Position numbers and translations under genes: made by a program
Origin: Pagrus major
Lineage: Eukaryota; Chordata; Actinopteri; Spariformes; Sparidae
Reading direction: 5' to 3'
Assembly (NCBI RefSeq): GCF_040436345.1
Contig: NC_133236.1
Span: 16,509,466-16,573,465 of the forward strand
DNA length: 64,000 bases
Shown here: positions 25,421-35,743 of the stretch, one piece after another
Position numbering within the stretch: position 1 is the stretch's first letter
How the letters are laid out: each line of letters begins with the position of its first letter
Notes under the pieces: model-generated
The model's input: only the letters and a program-made list of their open reading frames with translations
Database searches by the model: none
Told to the model about the DNA's origin: nothing

Positions 25421-28400
25421 CTGAAAGACGAAGACGTTTCAGTCAGTCATTGACAACCTCTGTAATGCTTTAAAAGAACCACTAGATAGAGCTCAGGCAA
25501 TGTTTATGACCATTACCCCTGGAGGAGCACTTGTGAAACACCGGATATCAACAGCCTCGAGAACATGTTGGTTCAACTCTAACAAGTTAGGAGAAGGTAA
25601 TGTTTATACCTGTCATGTTTGTGTTGTAGCAGAAGTGTTCAAACCGTACCCAAGAACTCGTTGATGAGAGTTTGTGGTGACCCATTTCTAGAATTTCTGA
25701 CAATTTTCAGTTTCTATCCACAACTATTATAATTGCAGCTAATATATGAGGTTTTACTCATGACATGACAGATTGTAGTTTAAAGTTTATGTCCAATTTT
25801 GAGCAAGTATTATACAGTGAAATGACAGAATAAATGAATACTGGTGCTGAATGATGGAGTGCTTAAGTCTTCTGGTTGCTGTGTAGGATTTGGGTAATAC
25901 TTTGTCAAAATGAAGCATCAGAGAAAGCAGGTTTGCAAGTTAAAGCATTGTTCATCGGAAGCAGAGGGATGTCTTCTGAACAAGTGAAAAAATATACTGT
26001 ATTCTCTTACTGTCCAGCAGCTCTCTTGCTGTGTATCTCTTCTCCAAACTGTTGTGAACCTCAGCCATCAGCCACGGGATGAAATTAGTCTCGACATCTG
26101 GAAATCAGAACCACAAACATGATAGAACACTCATACTGAAATCATATCAATGACTTCATCTCGCGCTAGTCACTTCTCAGCTGTGTGCAGCGGAGTGCAA
26201 CAATGCCCTCATGTGTCAGAAAGGAGAAAGCTGATGCTGGAGGATACTGCAGCAGGTGAAGGCTGACCTTTCTCCACAGGGTCGTAAAAGTAGCCGTGGC
26301 CTCTCAGTGAGGTAAAGACTGCTGGTAAGAGGTCAGCCAAGTACTGCTGGGTGTACGCCCGGGCAGCAATCTTCTCTGCAGTCTCTCTTTCTTTCTTCAG
26401 CATCTCCCTCTGCTGGGCGATTCTACGCTCCTGAGGTCAAAGGGAAACTTTTTTTAAACAAACTCTGAGTTATAATGTGAATGATCAAGTGTGTTGATTT
26501 GATTTAATCTTAATTCACAGAAAAAGTCCTTTAGCGCGCAGAACTAGATGCTTTTTAAGGACTGTGGTAATCGCATGTTTGATTGAAATAAGTAGAAACG
26601 GAACTGAGAAGTTACTGGGGGCAGTGATACCCATCCATTTGTGAATAGACTAAGACCACAAAGCACAGAAACTTAAGTTGAAAAAACACACTGTGGTGCA
26701 CCACTTTGGTGCAGCTACATGGAGTTATAGCTAGCAGGGTGCACCCAATAACATATTTAAATTTAATGTAATTCTTAACATATTATGTAAACAGGAATAA
26801 AGGTGCAGATAACAGTTTTCTTCATTTATATCACAGCACATACAACAAGATATTTTAGAAACAAAACATTTTTAATACTTTTTTAAAAATCTGACTGCTG
26901 AATATCAGGTGCACCGGTCCGATTAATGAAAATGTTAAGAAGCACTTGACAGAATTTTGGGTGCTTGGAGCTCTGGCTAGGAATGTAAATTAAATAAGGT
27001 TGCTTTTGAGAATTTTTTCATACCAGTATTTTGTGCTTTATTTTTTATATAACTGATTAGCAATAATTTGCAATTTGTAGTAAGATACATTTTGATGTCT
27101 ATTTACCTATCTCTAATTGTCGGTTAATTATATTCTGAAAGCTGTTAAATCGATTAATGATTAATCAGTAATCGGTTTCAAAGCATCTATATTCTGTAAC
27201 ATGCAATATTTTTGACTAAATAAGCAAAAGTCAAATGTAAAGATAGAAAAAGGTATACTTAGTCATAAATAAATAAAAGTTTAATGCCCAACAGTGTAGC
27301 TAATATGCTCCATCAGGGCTCTGAGGTCAATCAGATTTTATTGACGACAGCATCTCCCAGGCAACATAGCAAACAGCCTTTCAACTATTATCAGATTCTA
27401 ATGTTCTTACTGTCAAACGCTGATTGGTTCACTTGATATGAACCTTTTACAGAAACTTCTCTTATGAAATAACCAACAGTGCGGTCATGTAGGGTCACAC
27501 TGAAATAGGTAGGATGATTTCAAATGTCTAAATCATTGCATAAGTGAACTTTTCAGGATTCAAATAAAACAGATAATGAAATGAAATGCACTATATATCT
27601 CAGTAATTTGCATACTTTCTCCTCACTGTGGCGTCGCTCCTGCTCCTGAAGACGCTTCACCTCTGCCAGCTCGTTGTTGCGGAGCTCATTGAAGGCTCTC
27701 TGCTGGGCCCTCAGACAGGCCAGCTCCTCCTCCTCCATCACCTCCATCAGAGACTGTTCGATTGTCTTACCCACCAGCACCTCCAACACTGGCTGCACCT
27801 CCAGGTCAAAGTCAAACAACTGCAGAGGATATTGTAGTAAGCAGTGTTACAATGTGCATTTTGAAACATTAGGTTTCACTTGATCACACCTGCAAACACT
27901 GCAGATGTTCTTTATCCTTAACTACATGACAATTACATTCAGAGCAAGTTCTTCACAAAGAAATCCAACAGAATTGAACAAGTTAAACAAATCATCAACA
28001 GGCTTGAGACAATCGAGAGAGACAGGGAAGGTCTCATTGTTCACATCACGTTACAATCTGCTCACATAGGGCCAAGAAAAAGGTGATTAACACATGTGAA
28101 TTGCTACAAAGTGTTAAATAGAAAGCCTTTAGTAAGTCTTTAACTATGTAGGTTATGAATATTAGAATGAGTGACCCGACGTCCCATTTGGATCACCTAC
28201 CTCTCCCTCCTCTATCTGTGTTTCAACATCTTTGCCAGATTTAGCAGGTATGAAGAGGGGGGTTGCCGGTTTGTCCAGGAAAGCATCAGTCTGGCACTCA
28301 GTATCTGTAGCCACTATAACATCGCTCAATTCTTCCAGATAAAGCTCTGAACATAAAGGTCAGAGTATTATAAACTGGATTTGGTTTCCAACAGCATATC

Positions 28401-29955
28401 TGACAAACTCATGATAAATTTGTTCTGAAGTTGCCCAGAGAAATGCCTCACCTGTTTGGACATCGATGTGTTTTCTGCCCTGCAGGGCCTCAGGAGTCAT
28501 GGGTCTGAACTGCTCCCGGGCTCGTTTTCGAGCGATGGCTCTCCTCCTGATCTCTTGTTGTCTTTGTATTTCAATAGGGTGTGGCTGAGACATCTGTCAA
28601 AGGTGGGTTATGATACACAAGTTTAAGTGGTTGAAAGAAAGGCAAACCTACCAGGGATTAAACATAGTAAAATGGATCAAAAATGTAAGGGTAGGAGCAT
28701 TTCCATGAAATGCTGTGTTTGGTGGAAGTGGTTTTTGGATAGAAATACATGTAGATGTAAAAATTATAAGAAAAACTACAAGGCACTCCAAGGTCTTTTA
28801 AACTATTAAAATACCTTTATTGTCACCGCATGGTCACAAGAGTTAAACTCCCTGAGGAAGGTTTAATGCCGAAATGCATCTGAGTTTGTTTTTAAGGTCT
28901 AACAGGACCTTGCCGTGACAATAAAGGCATTTGAATAGTTTAAAAGAGAGTGCCAGATTTTCTTGTCATTTTTATAGCAAAATGGATGTTTATACTTACA
29001 GTTGGTATGATGTGTTGAGAAGTGTTTCCTCTGACAACACGACGGTCATACATAATGTTTCCATAATTACTCTGCATCCTACATCATCAAGGAAAAATAC
29101 AAGGCAGTCATGAAGTCATTAACACTTGTTAGCCTGAAAGGTGTTATGATGATCATGTTGTGATGGTCTTCGACAGCTGAATAAGGTGGCATTTAGTAGG
29201 AATATACAGTATTTATTTTATTTCCACCTAGTGCATTTATGATGTACCTAAGTAAAAGCCTATCATTCAGTTAACTTTGTGTTTTAAGCTAAATTGTTTT
29301 TAAAGTATTAAAAGTAAAAGTATTCATAGCACAGAGTGGCCTTTATTACATTATTATATACATTATTTGGTTGGCCTTTTGATATTGATGCTTTTGCAAG
29401 TAGCATTTAAATGTTGTATACAGTTAAGGTGAAGCCCATTTAACTGATTAAACTAAATACTGGGTGGTGGTATAATCTATAATAATGTATCATATTTTAT
29501 GAGCTGAATATGTATATATGCTTTCTGTGCAAAATATTATCAGTAACCAACGACTAAAGTACAATGTTTATCCCTGAATAGCACAATAAAAGGGATGCAC
29601 TCAAGTAAAGTATAAATAAAGTGTCCGTGAGTACAGTACTTGAGTAAATTTACTTAGTTACTTTCTACTAATATCTGTTTAATTAGATATTTCATCAGCA
29701 GGATAATTTGCTTATATTTCCTGCTAAATATTATGATGTATGCTAGCTGTGGTGTCTAGCGCTAGGTCTATCTGTCTTCATTCAGCTAGTTGTACTGAAC
29801 CAACATTAGCGCTCTGCATAAACATAACAAACGTAGCTTAGTTACTGTTCAGACGGAGGTCCTCTGTATTTGGGCCGGTTCTCAACAGGTCTGGGTCGAC
29901 TTGAGAAGGTGTAAGTTTCGTTTGGATCTCTGTGGCTCCGTGAAACAAAAGCCAT
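25341..29955 (-). CDS. rsph3: Radial spoke head protein 3 homolog, complete (8 exons)
   Basis: RSPH3 is a stalk protein of the radial spokes of motile 9+2 cilia and flagella; its Chlamydomonas homologue RSP3 is an A-kinase anchoring protein. Exons on the minus strand are 29846-29955, 29000-29078, 28452-28593, 28201-28346, 27616-27819, 26268-26430, 26011-26097 and 25341-25420. They sum to 1,011 nt, coding 336 aa plus stop, with every joint in frame at GT-AG sites. Hallmarks are NIMYDRRVVRGNT (residues 43-55), the block around TPLFIPAKSGKDVETQIEEG, LFDFDLEVQPVLEVLVGKTI (from 160), a Glu/Arg-rich coiled coil (about 185-260) and LRGHGYFYDPVEK. The length fits the conserved core; human RSPH3 has a longer N-terminus as I recall. 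A minus-strand polyadenylation signal lies at 25,277-25,282. Confidence 0.96.
26011..26097 (-). CDS. rsph3: rsph3 coding exon 7
   Basis: This 87-nt exon has acceptor gatttccag and donor GTAAGA. It encodes DVETNFIPWLMAEVHNSLEK and then RYTARELLD. Confidence 0.94.
26268..26430 (-). CDS. rsph3: rsph3 coding exon 6
   Basis: This 163-nt exon has acceptor gacctcag and donor GTCAGC. It encodes ERRIAQQREMLKKERETAEK, then IAARAYTQQYLADLLPAVFT and SLRGHGYFYDPVEK. Confidence 0.95.
26690..26965 (-). repeat. 'ggtgcaccggtgcacc' non-autonomous element, copy 2 (inverted)
   Basis: It is in the opposite orientation to the copy at 9,735-10,045. Shared words include caggtgcaccggtccgatta and agggtgcacccaataac. 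It lies in rsph3 intron 5. Confidence 0.55.
27616..27819 (-). CDS. rsph3: rsph3 coding exon 5
   Basis: This 204-nt exon has acceptor ctctgcag and donor GTATGC. It encodes LFDFDLEVQPVLEVLVGKTI, EQSLMEVMEEEELACLRAQQ and the first part of the coiled coil, ending in SEEK. This is the best conserved part of the family. Confidence 0.96.
28201..28346 (-). CDS. rsph3: rsph3 coding exon 4
   Basis: This 146-nt exon has acceptor atgttcag and donor GTAGGT. It encodes ELYLEELSDVIVATDTECQT, then DAFLDKPATPLFIPAKSGKD and VETQIEEGE. Confidence 0.95.
28452..28593 (-). CDS. rsph3: rsph3 coding exon 3
   Basis: This 142-nt exon has acceptor ttgacag and donor GTGAGG. It encodes MSQPHPIEIQRQQEIRRRAI, an Arg-rich stretch, and RKHIDVQT. 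It begins with an ATG, but that is an internal Met: exon 2 joins in frame. Confidence 0.95.
28782..28954 (+). mobile_element. Small inverted-repeat element (MITE-like), 173 bp
   Basis: The arms are 28,782-28,834 and the inverted 28,904-28,954. Reading inward, both give GGCACTC, then TTTTAAACTATT, then CCTTTATTGTCAC, with a few mismatches and a 5-6 nt length difference. The centre holds cctgaggaaggtttaatgcc. It lies in rsph3 intron 2 and has no coding capacity. No clear target-site duplication could be fixed by eye. Confidence 0.65.
29000..29078 (-). CDS. rsph3: rsph3 coding exon 2
   Basis: This 79-nt exon with donor GTAAGT encodes MQSNYGNIMYDRRVVRGNTS and then QHIIPT. YGN-MYDRRVVRGNT is a strongly conserved RSPH3 signature. 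Confidence 0.95.
29280..29680 (-). repeat. 'tactcaagtactgtacttaagt' interspersed repeat
   Basis: It ends near agtactgagtaaattt/acttgagtaaatttacttag (29,638-29,657) and carries agtaaaagtattcatagcac and agtacaatgtttatccctga. It lies in rsph3 intron 1. Confidence 0.5.
29846..29955 (-). CDS. rsph3: rsph3 coding exon 1 (start)
   Basis: The ATG is at 29953-29955 and the donor is GTAACT. It encodes MAFVSRSHRDPNETYTFSSR and then PRPVENRPKYRGPPSEQ (last codon split). The start is chosen because it is the first ATG and the next exon joins in frame. The upstream region carries the X-box. Confidence 0.9.
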
Positions 29956-30046
29956 TTTTAGGAAACTGTCAGACACCGGCAGGCACCGTGGTTTGACACT
30001 TTGCTAACGTTAATGTTTGGTTGCAGGCAGAGAGGAGAGGACACGA

Positions 30047-30060
30047 ACTGTCGTAGCAAC
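30047..30060 (-). promoter_or_regulatory. rsph3: X-box-like RFX site upstream of rsph3
   Basis: The plus-strand sequence actgtcgtagcaac fits the ciliary X-box pattern RYYNYY, a 1-3 nt spacer, RRNRAC (spacer GT here). It lies 92 bp upstream of the rsph3 ATG. RFX factors use such sites to switch on motile-cilia genes, and RSPH3 is one. A further GTTGC half-site lies near 30,020. Confidence 0.5.
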
Positions 30061-30130
30061 CGTCTCCAGGAAATGGAACTTAACGGTCGTTACGTCACTT
30101 CCTTTTAAAACAGGAGCTTAAAAATGTATA

Positions 30131-30131
30131 T

Positions 30132-30174
<43 letters not shown>
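30131..30174 (+). repeat. (TTTA)n microsatellite
   Basis: Eleven perfect TTTA units, about 175 bp upstream of the rsph3 start codon. Confidence 0.97.
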
Positions 30175-30235
30175 TAACTTCAACCGCTACTACTGTTTTC
30201 AGTTCTCCGTCTATTGCTACAGCTGCGCCAAGGTC

Positions 30236-30310
30236 AGTGTAACTAAGTATATTTATGTGTACTGTACTTAAGTAAAAGTTTTTACTCAAGTAATACTCTA
30301 GGGTTACTAC
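30236..30310 (+). repeat. 'tgtacttaagtaaaagtttttact' repeat fragment
   Basis: It contains tgtactgtacttaagtaaaa and tttactcaagtaatactcta. It is a fragment of the family at 22,585 and abuts the trinucleotide block. Confidence 0.6.
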
Positions 30311-30600
30311 TAGTACCTCAACTATACTGCTACTAGCTTTCACTACTATTGCTGCTATAGCCTACTACTACTCCTACTCCTATGACTACCACTATGTAGT
30401 AGTAGGAGCAACAATAGTACTACTATCCCTACTACTATTACCATTACTCATACTTTTACTACTACAACTACTATTTCTACTACTACTACTACTATTACCA
30501 GTACCACCAAGACCACTGCTACTACTAGCCTATTTGTATTACTGCAATGACTTCACCTCCTCCTCCTCCTCATACTGCTACTACTACCAATAGTAACATT
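30300..30600 (+). repeat. Imperfect (ACT/TAC)n trinucleotide block
   Basis: It is a long run of tactac, ctactact and related triplets, with an internal reversed patch gtagtagtagg at about 30,397 and cctcctcctcctcct near 30,555. The patch makes a possible hairpin with the flanking actacta runs. Confidence 0.85.
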
Positions 30601-32484
30601 TATATTCTTATACGAAAATTAAGTCTTAAGTTTGTCGTGGAGGTGTAGACATTCAAATTTCCATTTATAAAATTAACACTTTAATTTGGAATTTCTCATC
30701 CATGTTGGTTTAAGGATTGAAAAGTTCATTCTTGACCTGGAATCAAAAGCCAAATGGACCTGGATAGCTTTGTAAAGAATGAGCTGTCAGTCTTCATCAT
30801 GATGAGCCCTTGTTGAAAAGCTTTCACCACCTCAAGTGGCTTTTCTTGTTCTGTATTTCAACACATCTCAGAAGTTCTTAGTAACCGGTTGGTAAAGTGA
30901 CCCCTTCCTGCACAAAGAAGTTGAAAGGTGACAAAAAACAACCTTGTATTGCTCTTCAAGCACCAATCATGAGTAGCTTAAGAGGACCTAAAGTGTTAGA
31001 AACTTTTTTTTAAATATTCTAATTGTACATATTCTATTTTTGTTATTGTGGTGTCAGCAAACTTAGAAGTAACAAGACAAAATATTGAAGGTTGCGGTGC
31101 AGGCGAGACATCTGTTGCCACCTGCACTTTTTTGCATACTGAAACTGTGTACAAACAAAACAAAGCTGTGCACTTGAAAACTTGAAAGCAGATTTGTTTT
31201 GCTCACAGGCAGCATTCAAATGTGGGTGGCGTGGGGCATTAAGCAAAGGAAAGCAGAAACTCAACTCAAGAGGATGTTAACCACAAAGAGCATTTTCAGC
31301 TCTATGAAAAGTGTCAGAAAAAAGTAGGGCACCATATTCAAACTGTATTTGTGAGGACAAAGGTGAGAACTGTGGTCAGAGTGTTTCGTCTTTCAATATA
31401 AAAAGTTTTCATGACCAAGATGATCGTGGCAAAGCTTTGCCTGGTGTTTTGGTGACATAACAGGCCACACTCACTATTTAAGTAACTGAACAAAGGATTA
31501 TTATATAACATTTCCAAGAAAACTATACTCTGTTCACAGCCAAATATAGCCACGGCAGCAAGCAAACCATGACGGCGCTACGTCATATGTTTTTGATGTA
31601 TTTTAAAAGGAATAATAAATGTCTGATCAGACAAGGGGGGAGGATTCTGTGTCCCAAAGGGTCAGGATTTGTTTGCTACAGTGTGTACGTTTCAGCTGTC
31701 ACAAATCATTATGCATTATTAAAGGGTAAACAATTCTGCATGCCACTGTGTGAGCCTTCTCTCATTAGTGTTGACTGTGAGCCATGAGATTACGCAACCA
31801 GCAGGGCATACATCCACACTTTCATCTGTTTTTATCTGTGGAGTAATGTACTCACAACATCATCTCTTTATCATTTGCTGAGGTTATTCCAGCCTCGTTT
31901 CAGTTTTACAAATCCATTTTGTTAATTATATTTAGGACATCTTTGATTAAAAAAGCATGCACATCGCGGTCAAGAGCCTTTCTCAGTGTGTCACCATGTC
32001 ATCTACTGTATTTAAAACAGCAGATGGGCTCCCAAGGAATCAGGAAACAAGGCAGTAATTAAAGTTAATGGGCAACCAAGTGGGAAAAAGTGATGTACAT
32101 TTAGAATGGCTTACAGTCAATAATGGAAAAGATGGTTACTGTAGGCAAAAAGCAGGACACAGGGACACTTCAATCAATCTAATGCTCAGTTCATGATAAT
32201 CTACATGAAAACTTGTATTTAATCAGCTAATGTCATTGAGAGTGCAAGACTGTTATTATGTAATCAAAACTCCCATACTCATGGTTCATGTGATAACTAA
32301 ACTCTCTCCATGACAACTGAGCAAACTCCATCCGCTGAGGAAGTCCACGAAATGTGGCTCAATGTTTACAACAAAAAAAAAAACAAGTAAAAGGAACTTG
32401 CAATAAGACAAACAATATTTTCCAAGATCAAGACTGAAACATCAGTCTCAATCACAGACATCTCTGAACAGGGTCTTAAAGAAT

Positions 32485-32765
32485 GAGTTCACCCAAAAAT
32501 GATAATTATCATGTTATTATCAACTCACCCTCATGTCACCTGGAAAGTCAGGTGAAGTTTCATAGTTCACAAACATTTCTGGAGCTTCACAGCAAAACAG
32601 CATTATAGTAAGCAAGAAGGGGACTTGTTTTTAAATGTAAAACAAAACCATAAAATACATTCATACAGCTTGTCCAGCGTGATCCAAGTCTTTTGAAGCC
32701 CTGACTTCACAAATTGATTCGATAAAACATTATTTTCACCCACGACACACGGTCAAGAACCTGGT
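32485..32765 (+). repeat. 'gagttcacccaaaaatga' fish interspersed repeat
   Basis: It starts aatgagttcacccaaaaatg and continues actcaccctcatgtcacctg, gtcaggtgaagtttcatagt, ctggagcttcacagcaaaac. I recognise these phrases from a very abundant teleost dispersed repeat, probably a non-autonomous DNA transposon. Confidence 0.7.
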
Positions 32766-33519
32766 CCCACTAAAACCAGGTGTTCGCTAACGCTTTTAGC
32801 TCAGCAGCTACAGAGGAAATGGAGATTTCAGCTTTAAAAAAAGGTGGAAACATTATATGTATTGTGACACTCATTACTGGAGGGCTCATTAAATTGATTA
32901 CACTGGCATGCTGTACGGCTCAGCCTTTCATATTCAGTGAGAGGTCACAAAGAGCTGAACAGTAACGACACAGCACACTGATGAGGCTGGTCAAAACATT
33001 CATTGTGACCTCTAAATAAAAAACAGCTAAAGAGCAGCTGTTCATTAACTGATTGGCTGTTGGCTGATGTGGTTAAAAGGTGGGTCTTCGTGTAGTCATG
33101 GATAATTTGGTGCCTCTTATTTGTGTTGTATTACAGTCTGGTTGTATATTGTTCTGTCTATATTTCCTTGTATGTATTCATTGCTGAGTTTGTGTCTGTC
33201 TTTTGTTTATTTGTCATTGTTTCTTATGTTATATGTATTTTAAAGGCCCATCTCGGTACAGACATTGCACATTTGCTTTGGAGTTTTGACTTATGCAGAC
33301 TAATGTTTATTTTATAGTATGTAGCATAACCTACCACACACTACAGCATTTATAGCCAAAGCTAATTGGTAATGCTTGTCCCTAGACGGGCCTTTAAAAT
33401 ACATAAAACTCAACACATATAGAAAGTACAGGATGGATCGCCATCAAATTTGGTACCAACATTCAGCCGCAGCTCTATTTTGTGTTTAGTGATTATAAGC
33501 AAATGTTAGAATGCTAACC

Positions 33520-33605
33520 TGGGGTGTGAGGATCCATCGATCCACATCGATACATCGATTTAATGATTACAAATCTAATACCATTGATGCAAAGTGAAAA
33601 CATTG
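33520..33605 (+). repeat. 'gatccatcgatccacatcga' dispersed repeat fragment
   Basis: It contains ggggtgtgaggatccatcga and catcgatacatcgatttaat, a degenerate short-word fish repeat. Confidence 0.4.
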
Positions 33606-33879
33606 ATCCATATCATTATCTTTAGGTTACACCTTTATTTTGAAATTCCCTTTGCCAACCTAACCATTTAAACAGTTCTAGCACCTGGCAGGTAATTGCA
33701 AGCTACCAGAAAAAGACAACAAGGATATTTATTCAGCAGTGTTGAAATATTCTGGACTTTATCTGGAGAAGATGGTGAATGTGTTAGCACTGTCACTGTG
33801 AGCATGTTAGCATGCTGTCATTAGCATTTAGATCAAAGCACCACTGTGCATAAGTACAACAGAGCTGCTGGCGTAGCTG

Positions 33880-33985
33880 TAGTCTACTGTCTTATTACTT
33901 TTTGATATTTCATAGACCAAACAATTAAATAGTTAATCAAGAAAATACTCATCAGATTAATCAGTAATGAAAACAATTGTGGCCA
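33880..33985 (-). repeat. 'gctgcaactaacaatta' family fragment
   Basis: It contains catagaccaaacaattaaat and attaatcagtaatgaaaaca in reverse orientation. Confidence 0.45.
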
Positions 33986-34484
33986 TCATTAAAAGTTCTG
34001 GTCAAGTCTTCAGAATTTCTCTGATTCTTAACAAGAAATGCTTTCATCAATGTTCATCATGATTCAACAGATTCAACTATTTTCGTCAGTGTTTAAAATG
34101 AGGTTTGGAAATTACCTACAACCACCAAGTTTGGGCAAAGGTCTTTCAACAGATACTCAAAGATCGATAACAGATATGAGCCGATGACGCATTAAGTATG
34201 TTAACATTTAAAATGTGTCACAGCAGTGGTACCGAAACAGATAAAGATGAAAGGTGCTGCACTGACCTTTCTTTTCAGGGATAATATTTTTAGGATAAAG
34301 ATACAGTAAGATTAGCTTTATGAAGCTTGTTTTGCTGACACGGTGTCATATTCGTGCTAATTAGGCTCTGTGGTTGTTTCTGAGGCTTGTCGGGATGTTG
34401 TCTTCCATTATTGTGCAAGATCTTCCTGTTTTTTTTCTCCTGTTACATAAACTTTGAGTTTAGAGCAAAGATAGAATCTAGTAT

Positions 34485-34521
34485 AGAAGCATTTGTTCTA
34501 GAGTATAGAACAAATGCTTCT
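34485..34521 (+). repeat. Perfect 16-bp inverted repeat with 5-nt loop
   Basis: The left arm agaagcatttgttcta (34,485-34,500) and right arm tagaacaaatgcttct (34,506-34,521) are exact reverse complements around gagta. There is no extension beyond 16 bp and no T-run or gene next to it. Confidence 0.9.
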
Positions 34522-35048
34522 TTGTTTAATACACATTACATGCTTCACAAATGCACACATTCCTGCAGGCTTTTTGTATCTCGATGCAGCTTTTGGTTGA
34601 ATTAAATCGAGTTGTTAAGGAAGGAAACGAAGTGTTATAGAACTTCAGAGAGGAAGAGGTGGCATCAGCTTATTGTGCATCAGAGAGAAGAGGAACTGCA
34701 ATTCAGAGAAAAACCAAATCCGCCCATGTGACCATGTCTGGTTTCCTTCTGTTTTAGCATATGTGCCAGAACACGCTGTTCTCAACGCTCTCAATGAAGC
34801 CTGCTCGCCTCCATTATGTAACACATCTAGCAATGTGAAGTCGAGCCAATTCAGTCACTGTCCTCCATTTTCTCATTAATTCTGCCGCTAATGATTTGAC
34901 TGGGGAGCAATTCAGGACCAGCACGTCCATTTGAGACAAGAGCTTTCTGAAAGGTCACATAGAATCACAACAAATACACTTTTTTACTTTGTTATTTTTT
35001 CTTTTATTGTGGAATTCCAGGTGGAATCTATAACTATAGCATTTTCAC

Positions 35049-35054
35049 TTTATT
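35049..35054 (-). terminator. tagap: Candidate tagap polyadenylation signal
   Basis: Minus-strand AATAAA, about 690 bp past the stop codon. Another lies at 35,003-35,008. Either would give a 3'UTR of about 0.7 kb. Confidence 0.35.
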
Positions 35055-35743
35055 TACATTTTAGCACGCAATAAACAAAGCATAGATCATCAACAGAAAA
35101 GTGCTTTAGTGTAGTGGAAGAAGTAGACAAAGGATTCACAAAAAGCCAAAAAACTTTGTGCTCAACTTTCTAGACTGTACATATATCAACAAACAAAACA
35201 CAGACAATTAAAACTCATAGCATATTTTATCCACAGCTAGCTGTGTGTTCATAGCTTCATTGTGGTAGACTGGATAACGATCATGAACTACATATGTTAC
35301 ATCATGTACTCTAAATAGTACTACTGAGAAAGTGCAGCTGTCGAGGCGGCACATAGCTGACATTCAATCAAAGTGAACCAGTGAAAAATGAACAGATTGG
35401 ACTTTCTGTACATACATGAGCATTTCTCCAACTCAGTGGGCAGAAACACAGTTTTTTTTGTCTAACAGACAACAGAACAGTGACAAGGGAAGGAGAAGAG
35501 GAGGAAGTGGCTGTTATTATTAGGCCAAGCTCTCTTGCTATTATCAGAAACATACAATCTATCCATATTAAGTTCTCTCAGCTAGAGAGAGCAAGGCAAA
35601 TCCTTTCCAGATCATCAAGGCTCTGAATGAATAAAAAGAAGAAGCTTGCCAGGCTGCTAACTCCGCAGTTTGACAACTGTTTCTTCAGCTTTGCCCACTG
35701 ACATTTAACTCTAAAATCTGATCTGATAAAGTTCCAAAGTCAA

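Larger units (their letters stand above)
29956..35000. other. Intergenic region between tagap and rsph3
   Basis: About 5 kb with no supported gene. It contains the rsph3 upstream region, (TTTA)n at 30,131-30,174, a trinucleotide-rich block at 30,290-30,600, a fish interspersed repeat at 32,485-32,765 and a perfect hairpin at 34,485-34,521. The several 60-75 codon frames lack splice context and family similarity. Confidence 0.6.

Noticed and set aside
27628..27883. Plus-strand Leu/Ser-rich open frames
   Set aside because: They are antisense to the Glu-rich rsph3 exon 5; strings of Leu and Ser opposite Glu/Lys codons are expected.
28360..28593. Translation start at the ATG of rsph3 exon 3 (MSQPHPIEIQ)
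   Set aside because: Two upstream exons join in frame and encode the conserved YGN-MYDRRVVRGNT motif, so this Met is internal.
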